Assembly: GCF_014230315.1 (NCBI RefSeq)
Contig: NZ_JACLAW010000010.1
Coordinates: 62,001-126,000 of the forward strand
Length of the DNA stretch: 64,000 nt
Source of the DNA: Novosphingobium flavum
GTDB lineage: Bacteria > Pseudomonadota > Alphaproteobacteria > Sphingomonadales > Sphingomonadaceae
Direction: 5' to 3'
Below, piece after piece: positions 15,398 through 23,695 of this stretch. How positions within the stretch are numbered: the stretch's first letter is position 1; each line of letters begins with the position of its first letter. The position numbers were made by a program, and so were the translations under genes. Below the pieces are notes generated by a model, which had not been told where the DNA came from, made no database searches, and was given only the letters and a program-made list of their open reading frames with translations.

Positions 15398-16356
15398 ATC
15401 TCGCCCCGCGCGCGGCGGATGGCGAACCACTTGGCGACGTTGCGGTTGTGCTCGTCCAACGTGCCCGCGAAGGCGTGGCCGCCGGTACCGTCTGCCACCA
15501 TGTAGAGCGCGTCGGTCTCGGCCGGGTTCAGCACGGCCTCGATCGAGGCGCGGCCCGGATTGGTGATCGGGCCCTTGGGCAGGCCAACCATCGAATAGGT
15601 GTTGTAGTCGTTCACCGCGGCGATCTCGGACTGGCGGATGCGGCGGCCGAGCGGCTTGCCCTTGGTGATCGGGTAGATGATCGTCGGATCGGCCTGAAGC
15701 ATCATGCCCTTGCGCAGGCGGTTGGAATAGAGCCCCGCGACCATCGCCCGCTCTGACGGCTTGCCGGTTTCCTTTTCGACGATCGAGGCGAGGACGAGCG
15801 CTTCCTCCGGCGTTTTCGCCACGGTGCGGGGCGAGCGTTTGGCCCAGAGTTCCTTGAGCGTGCGCTGCATCGCCGCCTGCATCTGCAGGATCACGGCGCC
15901 GCGCGGCTCACCGATCGAGATTTCATAGGTGTCGGGCAGGACCGAGCCTTCTTCCGGCGCGGAAATGGTGCCGGTCAGGTCGCCTTGGGCCGCGAGCCGT
16001 TCCATGACCATGATCGAGGGCATGCCTTCGGGCACGGTGACGAAGCGGCGGATCACCTTCCCGCCCTGAAGGATGTCGAGCAGGGTGGACTGGCTGGCGC
16101 CCCCCGGCAGCAGGAACGACCCGGCCTTGATCGGCGCGCCGCCGCCGAAGATGCGGGCGCGCAGGCGGAAGGTCTGCGCCGAGGTTACAGCCCCCTTCTC
16201 CGCCAGCCGGTCGGCCACGGCGGCGAGGCTCGAGCCGCCGGGCACGATCAGTTCGGCGTCCTTGCCCAGCGGGCCGGGGGCGTACCAGCCGCCCACCAGC
16301 CACACCAGCGCGAGCGCCGCCGCGGCGAGCGCGATCAGCTTGCCGCGACGAAACAC
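15394..16356 (-). CDS. mltG: Endolytic murein transglycosylase MltG
   Basis: 320-residue inner-membrane lytic transglycosylase that cleaves nascent peptidoglycan strands and sets glycan chain ends. An N-terminal membrane anchor (6-26) is followed by a LysM-like segment (about 32-105) and the YceG catalytic domain. Catalytic Glu194 lies in LASIVEKETG, and the conserved QADPTIIYPI and DYNTYSMVGLPKGPITNPG segments follow. It lies 4 bp after fabF in the same direction, the common alphaproteobacterial order acpP-fabF-mltG. Confidence 0.95.
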   Translation of the reverse strand: MFRRGKLIALAAAALALVWLVGGWYAPGPLGKDAELIVPGGSSLAAVADRLAEKGAVTSAQTFRLRARIFGGGAPIKAGSFLLPGGASQSTLLDILQGGKVIRRFVTVPEGMPSIMVMERLAAQGDLTGTISAPEEGSVLPDTYEISIGEPRGAVILQMQAAMQRTLKELWAKRSPRTVAKTPEEALVLASIVEKETGKPSERAMVAGLYSNRLRKGMMLQADPTIIYPITKGKPLGRRIRQSEIAAVNDYNTYSMVGLPKGPITNPGRASIEAVLNPAETDALYMVADGTGGHAFAGTLDEHNRNVAKWFAIRRARGEI

Positions 16357-16360
16357 CGGA

Positions 16361-17617
16361 TCAGATCTTCTTCACCACCACGCTGGCATTGGTGCCGCCA
16401 AAGCCGAACGAATTGTTCAGCGCGGCGCGCACTTCGCGCTTCTTGGCCGTGTGCGGCACGAGATCGACGCCCTCGGTACCCTCATCCGGATTGTCGAGGT
16501 TGAGGGTGGGCGGCACGATCTGGTCGCGGATGGCGAGAATGCAGAAGATCGTCTCCACCGCGCCGGCGCCGCCGAGCAGGTGGCCGATGGCGCTCTTGGT
16601 CGAGCTCATCGAGGCGCCGCCGAGATCATCGCCCAGCACGCGCTTGACCGCGGCCAGTTCGATGGTGTCGGCCATGGTCGAAGTGCCGTGGGCGTTGACA
16701 TAGTCAATGTCGCCCGGCCCCATGCCCGCCTTCCTGAGCGCCATGCGCATGGAATTTTCCGCGCCCGCGCCGTCCGGATGCGGGGCGGTGACGTGATAGG
16801 CGTCGCCCGACAGGCCATAGCCCACCACTTCGGCGTAGATCTTCGCGCCGCGCGCCTTGGCGTGTTCGTATTCCTCAAGCACCACGATGCCCGCGCCCTC
16901 GCCCATGACGAAGCCGTCACGGTCCTTGTCGTAAGGGCGGCTGGCCTGCTCGGGCCGGTCGTTGAAGCTGCAGTTGAGCGCGCGGGCCTGGGCGAAGCCG
17001 GCGATCCCGATCGGGCAGACCGTGCCTTCGGCGCCGCCCGCCAGCATGATGTCGGCATCGTCGTCGCGGATCATCCGCGCGGCATCGCCGATCGAGTGGG
17101 CGCCGGTGGAGCAGGCGGTGACGACCGCGTGGTTCGGACCCATCAGGCCGTACTTGATCGAGACCTGACCCGAGATCAGGTTGATCAGGCGGCCGTGGAC
17201 GAAGTGCGGCGAAACGCGGCCCGGGCCCTTTTCGGCAAGGATAAGCGATTCGCTTTCGATCCCCGGCAGGCCGCCGATGCCCGAACCGATCGAGCAGCCG
17301 GCCCGCAGGCGCATCGCGTCGTCCATGTCGGTGAGGCCCGCATCCTCGATCGCCTGACCCGCGGCATCGATGCCGTAGATGATGAAGGGATCGACCTGGC
17401 GCTGGACCTTGTGATCGACGCGCTTGTTCGGATCGAAGCCATATTCATGGTCAGCCGGCTTCACCTCGCAGGCGATCTTGCACTTCTGATCGCTGGCGTC
17501 GAACTTGGTGATCGGCCCCGCGCCGGACTTTCCAGCGATAAGGTTGGCCCAGACGGTTTCGACATCGGCCCCCAGCGGGGTGACAAGGCCAAGGCCGGTT
17601 ACGACGACACGACGCAT
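16361..17617 (-). CDS. fabF: 3-oxoacyl-ACP synthase II (KAS II)
   Basis: 418-residue condensing enzyme that elongates acyl-ACP with malonyl-ACP in type II fatty-acid synthesis and governs the 16:1 to 18:1 step. Nucleophile Cys169 is in VTACSTGAHS. The two catalytic histidines are in NAHGTSTM and AIGHLLGGAG, with the usual C-terminal NNSFGFGGTN. Length and motifs are complete. It follows acpP with a 200-bp gap containing a hairpin terminator/attenuator, and is followed by mltG after 4 bp. Confidence 0.97.
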   Translation of the reverse strand: MRRVVVTGLGLVTPLGADVETVWANLIAGKSGAGPITKFDASDQKCKIACEVKPADHEYGFDPNKRVDHKVQRQVDPFIIYGIDAAGQAIEDAGLTDMDDAMRLRAGCSIGSGIGGLPGIESESLILAEKGPGRVSPHFVHGRLINLISGQVSIKYGLMGPNHAVVTACSTGAHSIGDAARMIRDDDADIMLAGGAEGTVCPIGIAGFAQARALNCSFNDRPEQASRPYDKDRDGFVMGEGAGIVVLEEYEHAKARGAKIYAEVVGYGLSGDAYHVTAPHPDGAGAENSMRMALRKAGMGPGDIDYVNAHGTSTMADTIELAAVKRVLGDDLGGASMSSTKSAIGHLLGGAGAVETIFCILAIRDQIVPPTLNLDNPDEGTEGVDLVPHTAKKREVRAALNNSFGFGGTNASVVVKKI

Positions 17618-17727
17618 GCGATTGCTCCGGTTATTCTTGTTCGTTCCCGTAAACGCCCTGTGGAAAATGGCAATCCGCCGTGAAATGACAAGCGGTCCGA
17701 CCGGATCGGCAGCAGATGGGCCCGGAA

Positions 17728-17762
17728 AGACAACAGGCCCAACCCGTTAAGGGCTGAGCCTG
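17728..17762 (-). terminator. Hairpin terminator or attenuator between acpP and fabF
   Basis: On the minus strand a 12-bp stem (with two G-T pairs) and TTAAC loop is followed by TTGTCTTTC. It lies 55 nt after acpP and 111 nt before fabF. It could let acpP be made in excess over fabF. Confidence 0.7.
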
Positions 17763-17816
17763 TCCGAACCCGGTCCGCTGCCAAGGCTGGCAGGTGTGAA
17801 CGGGATATGGGGCCGA

Positions 17817-18053
17817 TCAGCCCTTGTTGTCGTTGATGTACTTGATCGCGTCGGAGACGGTGCTGATCTTCTCGGCAGCATCGTCCGGGATCTCGACGCC
17901 GAACTCTTCCTCGAAGGCCATCACGAGCTCGACGATGTCGAGGCTGTCAGCGCCCAGATCGTCGATGAAGCTGGCATCTTCGGTGACCTTGTCAGCCTCG
18001 ACGCCGAGGTGCTCGACCACAATCTTCTTAACCCGGTCGGCGGTGTCGCTCAT
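17817..18053 (-). CDS. acpP: Acyl carrier protein
   Basis: 78-residue four-helix acyl carrier. The phosphopantetheine attachment Ser37 lies in [11 protein letters not shown]. The protein is very acidic with standard length and helices. It shuttles acyl chains for FabF and the other fatty-acid and lipid enzymes. GAGAGGAC upstream of the ATG gives a good ribosome site. It is first in acpP-fabF-mltG. Confidence 0.97.
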   Translation of the reverse strand: MSDTADRVKKIVVEHLGVEADKVTEDASFIDDLGADSLDIVELVMAFEEEFGVEIPDDAAEKISTVSDAIKYINDNKG

Positions 18054-18212
18054 GGATAGTCCTCTCGTGAACGGGAGATGAAAAACTCGGGTGTCGCCCT
18101 AATGCGCGGTTTGCCGCATGGCAAGAGGATCGCGGCCAAAAGCGCGGAGGGCTGGGGAAATTGCGTTGCCCCGCGCGGCGGCGCCCCTTGCCGGGCCACC
18201 CGGCGGCATGGC

Positions 18213-18632
18213 TCACACGCCGAAGGTGACTCGCCCTTCGGCGTCGACCTTCCACGCGGGATTCCAAGCGATTTCCCAGGCATGGCCATCGGGATCGGCG
18301 ACATAGCCGCGCCAGCCGCCATGGGGCGGCGCATCGGCCGGGCGCAGGACATGGCCGCCATGCGCCGAGAGGTGGGCCAGCAGGGCATCGACCTCGTCCC
18401 GCCCCCCGACGTTGTGCGCGAGGGCGAAACCGCTGGAAGCGCCGTCCTCGCGCCTCAGATCTGCATTGAAGGGCGCCCCGAGCCAGAGGCCGAGGACGAA
18501 ACCGTTCATCTGGTAGAACAAGACCTCGTCGTTCTCGAAGACCGGCACCCAGCCGAAGCCTTCGCCGTAGAACCGGCGCGAGCGGGCGAGGTCGGCGACC
18601 GACAGGGTGATGAGAGAGACGTGCTGGGCCAT
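18213..18632 (-). CDS. VOC-superfamily (glyoxalase/bleomycin-resistance fold) protein
   Basis: 139-residue protein with paired beta-alpha-beta-beta-beta modules. The start is typical (HVSLITLSVADLARSRRFYG). The metal-ligand region of the second module reads WRGYVADPDGHAWEIAWNP, the usual DPDGxxWE signature. Members include dioxygenases, glyoxalases and drug-binding proteins; the substrate cannot be told. ATG 18632 is chosen because the family begins right at this motif. It stands alone between acpP and aspS. Confidence 0.85.
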   Translation of the reverse strand: MAQHVSLITLSVADLARSRRFYGEGFGWVPVFENDEVLFYQMNGFVLGLWLGAPFNADLRREDGASSGFALAHNVGGRDEVDALLAHLSAHGGHVLRPADAPPHGGWRGYVADPDGHAWEIAWNPAWKVDAEGRVTFGV

Positions 18633-18720
18633 GGCGGGAGAATGCACGAAAGGCGGGGCGGTGCCAGTGCGATCAGCACCGGCTGCCCCTCCACCACGAC
18701 GCCTGGGCCGCCGTGGTCCC

Positions 18721-18753
18721 CCTCCCCGTTTGCACTGCGTGAAAACGGGGAGG
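18721..18753. terminator. Perfect 11-bp hairpin after aspS
   Basis: CCTCCCCGTTT and AAACGGGGAGG with an 11-nt loop, 14 bp beyond the aspS stop. The T-rich tail (ATCTTTTG) is on the plus-strand side, so it is weak as an intrinsic terminator for aspS on the minus strand. It may act as an mRNA end stabiliser. Confidence 0.5.
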
Positions 18754-18766
18754 ATCTTTTGTGGGG

Positions 18767-20560
18767 TCAGGCCTTGGGCGGTTCGACCACGCGCAGGTGG
18801 AGTTCGCGCATCTGGCGGGGTTCGGGCAGGCTGGGGGCGCCCATCAGCAGGTCTTCGGCGCGCTGGTTCATCGGGAACAGCGTGATTTCGCGCAGGTTCT
18901 GCGCGCCGCAGATCAGCATGACGATGCGGTCCACGCCCGCGGCCATGCCGCCGTGCGGCGGGGCCCCGTACTGGAAGGCGCGGTAGAGGCCGCCGAAGCG
19001 CTCCTCGACGTCTTCCTTGGTGAGACCGACCAGTTCGAAGGCCTTGACCATCGTTTCCGGGCTCTGGTTGCGGATCGAGCCCGAGGCGATCTCGAAGCCG
19101 TTGCAGACGAGATCGTATTGGAAGGCGTTGATCGTCAGCGGGTCCTGATGGGTCAGGGCCTCCATCCCGCCCTGCGGCATCGAGAAGGGGTTGTGGCTGA
19201 ATTCGACCTTCTTGTTGTCCTCGTCCCACTCGTAGAACGGGAAATCGACGATCCAGCACAGCTTGAAGCAGTCCTGCTCGATCAAGCCGAGCTGTTCGCC
19301 GACGCGGGTGCGGGCGAGACCGGCGAGCTTGGCCGCCTGGTCTGCCTTGCCGGCGGCGAAGAACAGGCCGTCGTCAGCCCCGAGGCCAAGCTCGGCATAG
19401 AGCTTTTCCATGCCTTCGGTGCCGTGGTTCTTCGCGATCGGGCCGCCGAATTCGCCGCCCTTGCGGGTGACGTAGCCGAGCCCGGCATAGCCTTCGGCGC
19501 GGGCCCAGTCGTTCATCTCGTCGAAGAACTTGCGGCTCTTTTCCGCCGTGTTCGGCGCCGGGATGGCGCGGACCACGCCGCCCGAGCCGACGATCTTCTC
19601 GAACAGGCCGAAGCCGGAGGTCGTGAAGTGGGCGCCGACGTCGGAAATGAGCAGCGGATTGCGCAGGTCGGGCTTGTCCGAGCCGTACTTGAGGATCGAT
19701 TCGGCATAGGGGATGCGCGGGAACTGCCCGGTCGGGGTCACCGAGCGGCCTTCGGCGAAGGCCTCGAACACGCCGCCGATCACCGGCTCCATCGTTTCCC
19801 AGACCTCTTCCTGGGTGACGAAGCTCATCTCGAGGTCGAGCTGGTAGAACTCGCCCGGCAGGCGGTCCGCCCGCGGGTCCTCGTCGCGGAAGCAGGGGGC
19901 GATCTGGAAGTAGCGGTCGAAACCGGCGACCATCAGCAGCTGCTTGTACTGCTGCGGGGCCTGCGGCAGCGCGTAGAACTTGCCGGGGTGGATGCGGCTC
20001 GGCACGAGGAAGTCGCGCGCGCCTTCGGGCGAGGAGGCGGTGAGGATCGGGGTCGAATATTCGGTGAAGCCGGCCGCTTCCATGCGGCGGCGCATGTCCG
20101 AGATGACCTTGGTGCGGCGCACGATGTTGGCGTGCAGCGTCTCGCGGCGCAGGTCGAGGAAGCGGTAGCGCAGGCGGATATCCTCGGGATATTCCTGCTC
20201 GCCAGCCACCGGCATCGGCAGTTCCTCGGCGCGGGAGAGCACCGTGGCCTCGCGGGCGTAAACCTCGATCGCGCCGGTCGGCAGGTTGGCGTTGACCGTG
20301 GCCGCGCTGCGCGCCTTGACCAAGCCGTCGATCGTGACGACGCTTTCGACGCGCAGCCCTTCGAGCAGCGGCAGGGCCGCGCTGTCAGCGTCGGCCACGA
20401 TCTGGGTGATGCCGTAATGGTCGCGCAGGTCGACGAACAGGACGCCGCCGTGATCGCGCTTGCGGTGCACCCAGCCCGACAGCTTCACAGTCTCGCCGAC
20501 GTTCGCGCTGGAAAGGCCGGCGCAGGTGTGTGAACGATAGGGATGCGCGGGCGAATGCAT
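18767..20560 (-). CDS. aspS: Aspartyl-tRNA synthetase (class II)
   Basis: 597-residue bacterial-type enzyme that charges tRNA-Asp. An N-terminal OB-fold anticodon-binding domain (about 1-110, with [20 protein letters not shown]) is followed by the class II core. Motif 2 contains [20 protein letters not shown] and motif 3 contains [12 protein letters not shown]. The bacterial GAD insertion domain (about 290-430) is present. Alphaproteobacterial AspRS is often non-discriminating; this cannot be judged here. It is divergent from rnd. Confidence 0.97.
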   Translation of the reverse strand: MHSPAHPYRSHTCAGLSSANVGETVKLSGWVHRKRDHGGVLFVDLRDHYGITQIVADADSAALPLLEGLRVESVVTIDGLVKARSAATVNANLPTGAIEVYAREATVLSRAEELPMPVAGEQEYPEDIRLRYRFLDLRRETLHANIVRRTKVISDMRRRMEAAGFTEYSTPILTASSPEGARDFLVPSRIHPGKFYALPQAPQQYKQLLMVAGFDRYFQIAPCFRDEDPRADRLPGEFYQLDLEMSFVTQEEVWETMEPVIGGVFEAFAEGRSVTPTGQFPRIPYAESILKYGSDKPDLRNPLLISDVGAHFTTSGFGLFEKIVGSGGVVRAIPAPNTAEKSRKFFDEMNDWARAEGYAGLGYVTRKGGEFGGPIAKNHGTEGMEKLYAELGLGADDGLFFAAGKADQAAKLAGLARTRVGEQLGLIEQDCFKLCWIVDFPFYEWDEDNKKVEFSHNPFSMPQGGMEALTHQDPLTINAFQYDLVCNGFEIASGSIRNQSPETMVKAFELVGLTKEDVEERFGGLYRAFQYGAPPHGGMAAGVDRIVMLICGAQNLREITLFPMNQRAEDLLMGAPSLPEPRQMRELHLRVVEPPKA

Positions 20561-20610
20561 GACAACTCTTTCCTTTCGGCCCGCGATCGGGCACGGGGCA
20601 ATTTGGGCGG

Positions 20611-20639
20611 CTAACAGGCGATGGCTGTCTATTTGTCAA
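20611..20639 (-). promoter_or_regulatory. Candidate sigma-70 promoter of aspS
   Basis: Minus strand TTGACA (20639-20634), 17-bp spacer, TGTTAG (20616-20611). The -35 is perfect and the -10 weak, as is common in alphaproteobacteria. Predicted leader is about 45 nt. Confidence 0.5.
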
Positions 20640-20675
20640 GCCGCGGGCCCGCACGGGCCCATACAGAAGTGAACG

Positions 20676-22037
20676 ATGAAAATACATCCTCTGATCACGA
20701 CCACCGAAGCCCTCGCCGAGCTGTGCGAAAGGCTGACCAAGGCCGACTTCATCTGTGTCGACACCGAGTTCATGCGTGAGAACACGTACTGGCCGGAGCT
20801 GTGCCTGATCCAGATCGCCGATGTAAACGAGGCTGCGGCCGTCGATCCGATGGCGCCGGGCATCGACCTTACCCCGCTGCTCGACCTGCTGGTCGACAAC
20901 GAGGAGGTGCTCAAGGTGTTCCATGCCGGCGGGCAGGACGTGGAAATCGTCTACAACCTGACCGGCAAGACGCCGCACCCGATCTTCGACACCCAGATCG
21001 CGATGATGGCGATCAGCCAGTCGGAACAGATCGGCTATTCCAACCTCGTCGAATCGTGGCTCGGCATCGCGGTCGACAAGGGCGCGCGGTTTACCGACTG
21101 GTCGCGCCGGCCGCTCGACGCGCGCCAGCTCGAATATGCGATCGGCGACGTCACGCACCTCGCCAAGATCTTTCCCCGCATGCTCAAGCGCCTGATCAAG
21201 ACCGGGCGCGGCGAATGGCTCGATGCGGAAATGGAAAAGCTCGCCGATCCGGAGAACTACCGCAACGACCCGGGTGCGGCGTGGGAGCGCATCCGCGCCG
21301 CCGGGCGCAATCCCGCCATGCTCGGCCGCCTGCGCGCGATCGCGGCCTGGCGCGAATACGAGGCGCAGGACAAGAACATTCCGCGCGGCCGCATCGCCCG
21401 CGATGAAACGCTGGCCGACATCGCCAGCCACCCGCCCAAGCAGCAGGGCGACCTTGCCAAGGTGCGCGGGCTTTCGGCCGGGTGGAAGGATAACGAGATC
21501 GGCAAGCGCCTGATGAATACGCTCGCCAATGCCAAGCCCCTGACCGAGGACGAGATGCCCGCGCGCACCCCGCGCGGCGCCCCGCTGGGCAAGGAAGGAG
21601 CGCTGGTGGCCGACCTGCTCAAGCTGCTGCTCAAGATCCGGGCCCGCGAGATCGACGTGGCCGCAAGGCTGCTCGCCCGGTCGGACGACCTCGAACTGCT
21701 GGCCGCCGGGGTGCGCAAGAACCTGCCGCTGCTGGAAGGCTGGCGCTTCGAGCAATTCGGCCGCGACGCGCTGGAGCTGGTGGAGGGAAAGCTCGCCTTC
21801 GCCGTGCTGGGCGGCAGGCTGAAGATGACTCACATCGACGAGATCCACGGGGAAATGGGCGCCCGGGCCGACGCCGCCGCCGCCGAGGGCATTGATGAGC
21901 ATCGCGGGCCGGACATCGCCATCTCGGTCGATGGCGAGCTGGTGGATGAGGCCCTGGCGGACGAAGCTTTGCTGGACGAAGGCGCTCCGGCAGCCGAAGC
22001 GGCCGGTGATGGGACCGAGGATCAGGCGGCCGAATGA
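20676..22037 (+). CDS. rnd: Ribonuclease D with acidic C-terminal tail
   Basis: 453-residue 3'-5' exoribonuclease of the DEDD family that trims tRNA and other stable RNA ends. Exo I is ICVDTEF (Asp29, Glu31), exo II lies in HAGGQDVEIVYNL, and exo III lies in YAIGDVTHLAKIF. An HRDC domain follows at about 210-290. The last 60 residues form an unusual Asp/Glu/Ala-rich tail, beyond the normal end at about 390. The stop overlaps the oxyR start (ATGA), so the two are co-translated. Confidence 0.94.
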   Translation: MKIHPLITTTEALAELCERLTKADFICVDTEFMRENTYWPELCLIQIADVNEAAAVDPMAPGIDLTPLLDLLVDNEEVLKVFHAGGQDVEIVYNLTGKTPHPIFDTQIAMMAISQSEQIGYSNLVESWLGIAVDKGARFTDWSRRPLDARQLEYAIGDVTHLAKIFPRMLKRLIKTGRGEWLDAEMEKLADPENYRNDPGAAWERIRAAGRNPAMLGRLRAIAAWREYEAQDKNIPRGRIARDETLADIASHPPKQQGDLAKVRGLSAGWKDNEIGKRLMNTLANAKPLTEDEMPARTPRGAPLGKEGALVADLLKLLLKIRAREIDVAARLLARSDDLELLAAGVRKNLPLLEGWRFEQFGRDALELVEGKLAFAVLGGRLKMTHIDEIHGEMGARADAAAAEGIDEHRGPDIAISVDGELVDEALADEALLDEGAPAAEAAGDGTEDQAAE

Positions 22038-22948
22038 CCGTCTACCACCCCACGCTCAAGCAGCTGCAATATCTCGTCGCGCTGCACGAGCATGGGCATT
22101 TCGGGCGCGCCGCCGAGGCCAGCTTCGTTTCGCAGTCGACCCTCTCGGCCGGGCTGCGCGACCTTGAGACGCTGCTGGGCGTGGTGCTGGTCGAGCGGAC
22201 CAAGCGAGCGGTGCGCTTTACCCCGCTGGGCAATGCCGTGGTCGCCAAGGCGCACCGCATCCTGCGCGAGGCCGAGGAACTGTCGGACCTCGTCCAGTCG
22301 AGCGGACAGCCGCTGACCGGGGAGATGCGGATGAGCGTGATCCCGACGATCGCGCCGTTCCTGCTGCCCCGGATGCTGCCGCGCCTGCGCCGCGAGCGGC
22401 CGAGCCTGAAACTCTACCTGCGCGAGGAAACCAGCGCGGCGGCGATCGAATCGCTGCACCACGGCCGGGCCGACTGCGTGCTGCTCGCCCTGCCCTACCC
22501 CACGGGAGAGGTGGAAAAGGAGACGATCGAGCTGGACGCGCTCTATGTCGCCTTTCCCAAGGACTCTTTTTCAGAAAAGCTTTGGCCGCGCGATCCGCCG
22601 GCGGAGGTCTCGCCCGACCTGATCGACGAGAACCGCCTGCTGCTGCTGGAAGACGGGCATTGCCTGCGCGAACATGCGCTGGCCGCCTGCAACCGCCCGG
22701 AACTGCGCGCCTCGGCAACGATGATCGGCACCAGCCTGCACACACTGGTGCAGATGGTCGACAATGGGCTGGGGCTGACCATGCTGCCGGAAATGGCGGT
22801 CGACGCCGGGATCCTCAACGGCACCGACGTGATCGCGCGGCCCTTGAAGTCGGACACGGCCAACCGCGAGATCGCGCTGGTCTGGCGCAAGAATTCGCCC
22901 CGGTCGGACGAGTTCAAGCTGCTGGCGGAAGAACTCAGGGCAGGCTGA
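22034..22948 (+). CDS. oxyR: OxyR-type LysR regulator of the peroxide response
   Basis: 304-residue LysR-family protein. The N-terminal HTH (about 8-65) reads LKQLQYLVALHEHGHFGRAA. The regulatory domain holds two cysteines 9 residues apart, Cys210 in LLLEDGHCLREHA and Cys219 in LAACNRPE. This matches Cys199/Cys208 of E. coli OxyR, the disulfide pair oxidised by H2O2. It overlaps the end of rnd by 4 bp. Targets such as a catalase are not in this window. Confidence 0.9.
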   Translation: MTVYHPTLKQLQYLVALHEHGHFGRAAEASFVSQSTLSAGLRDLETLLGVVLVERTKRAVRFTPLGNAVVAKAHRILREAEELSDLVQSSGQPLTGEMRMSVIPTIAPFLLPRMLPRLRRERPSLKLYLREETSAAAIESLHHGRADCVLLALPYPTGEVEKETIELDALYVAFPKDSFSEKLWPRDPPAEVSPDLIDENRLLLLEDGHCLREHALAACNRPELRASATMIGTSLHTLVQMVDNGLGLTMLPEMAVDAGILNGTDVIARPLKSDTANREIALVWRKNSPRSDEFKLLAEELRAG

Positions 22949-22970
22949 TCCACTCAATCAGTGAGCAAGT

Positions 22971-23660
22971 ATGAAAGCCGCCCGATCACAAACAAATGCC
23001 TCCTTTTGGGTGCTGCTCGCGGCCCAAGTTGGAGTGAGTTTGTGGCCCGGGTCACCGAACTGGCTGGTCTTGTTTTTTTGCGCCCTGTCGGCAAGCGCGA
23101 CGGCAGCCTTCATATGGTTATCGCGCCGCGCTCCAAGAGCGGTCGCCCCGAAGGAAGGCAACGACGCCTTTTTCATTTACGTATTGTTTGGACCACTTGC
23201 CTTGGCGTTGCGGGCAACGTTGCGTTTCGAAACAATCGACTGGGAAGTTCCCCTAGCTGTCTCGGTCATTGCCAGCCTACCAATTTCTTACTTGATATTT
23301 AAATTCGTTGGTCGGCCCAGAAACCACATGGTCACGACAATACTGTTCAGCATCCCTTTCTGCTTTATGGGCCCCGCCCCTTTGATCTGGTCGACAATGC
23401 ATTTCACCAATGCCCTTGGGGTCGACCACCCAGATGTTATTTACCGCAGAGTGGTCACCGAACGTCACAAGCAAAGGACCAGCAAATCAGTCACTTATTC
23501 CGTAACGGTTGACCATCCCCTGGACTTAAGCGGGAGCACCCATTTCCGGATGGGCCCACAAGCATATGAGGCCATCGGGGTAGGCGACATCGCCTGCATA
23601 GAAGTGTTTTCAGGCCTGCTCCACATACGGTGGTATCACGCGGAACATTGCCCCGCGTGA
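22971..23660 (+). CDS. Membrane protein of unknown function, lower GC than neighbours
   Basis: 229 residues with four or five membrane helices: about 10-30, 32-50, 66-84, 92-112 and 118-140. A C-terminal soluble domain (145-229) contains VDHPDVIYRRVVTERHKQRT and ends LLHIRWYHAEHCPA. I do not recognise the family. Base composition and codon use are visibly less GC-rich than the flanking oxyR and DEAD-box genes, suggesting recent acquisition. It lies 22 bp after oxyR on the same strand but has its own ATG. Confidence 0.72.
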   Translation: MKAARSQTNASFWVLLAAQVGVSLWPGSPNWLVLFFCALSASATAAFIWLSRRAPRAVAPKEGNDAFFIYVLFGPLALALRATLRFETIDWEVPLAVSVIASLPISYLIFKFVGRPRNHMVTTILFSIPFCFMGPAPLIWSTMHFTNALGVDHPDVIYRRVVTERHKQRTSKSVTYSVTVDHPLDLSGSTHFRMGPQAYEAIGVGDIACIEVFSGLLHIRWYHAEHCPA

Positions 23661-23695
23661 TAGCCGCAAGCGCGGCGCCCGTTTTTGTGAGGCCG

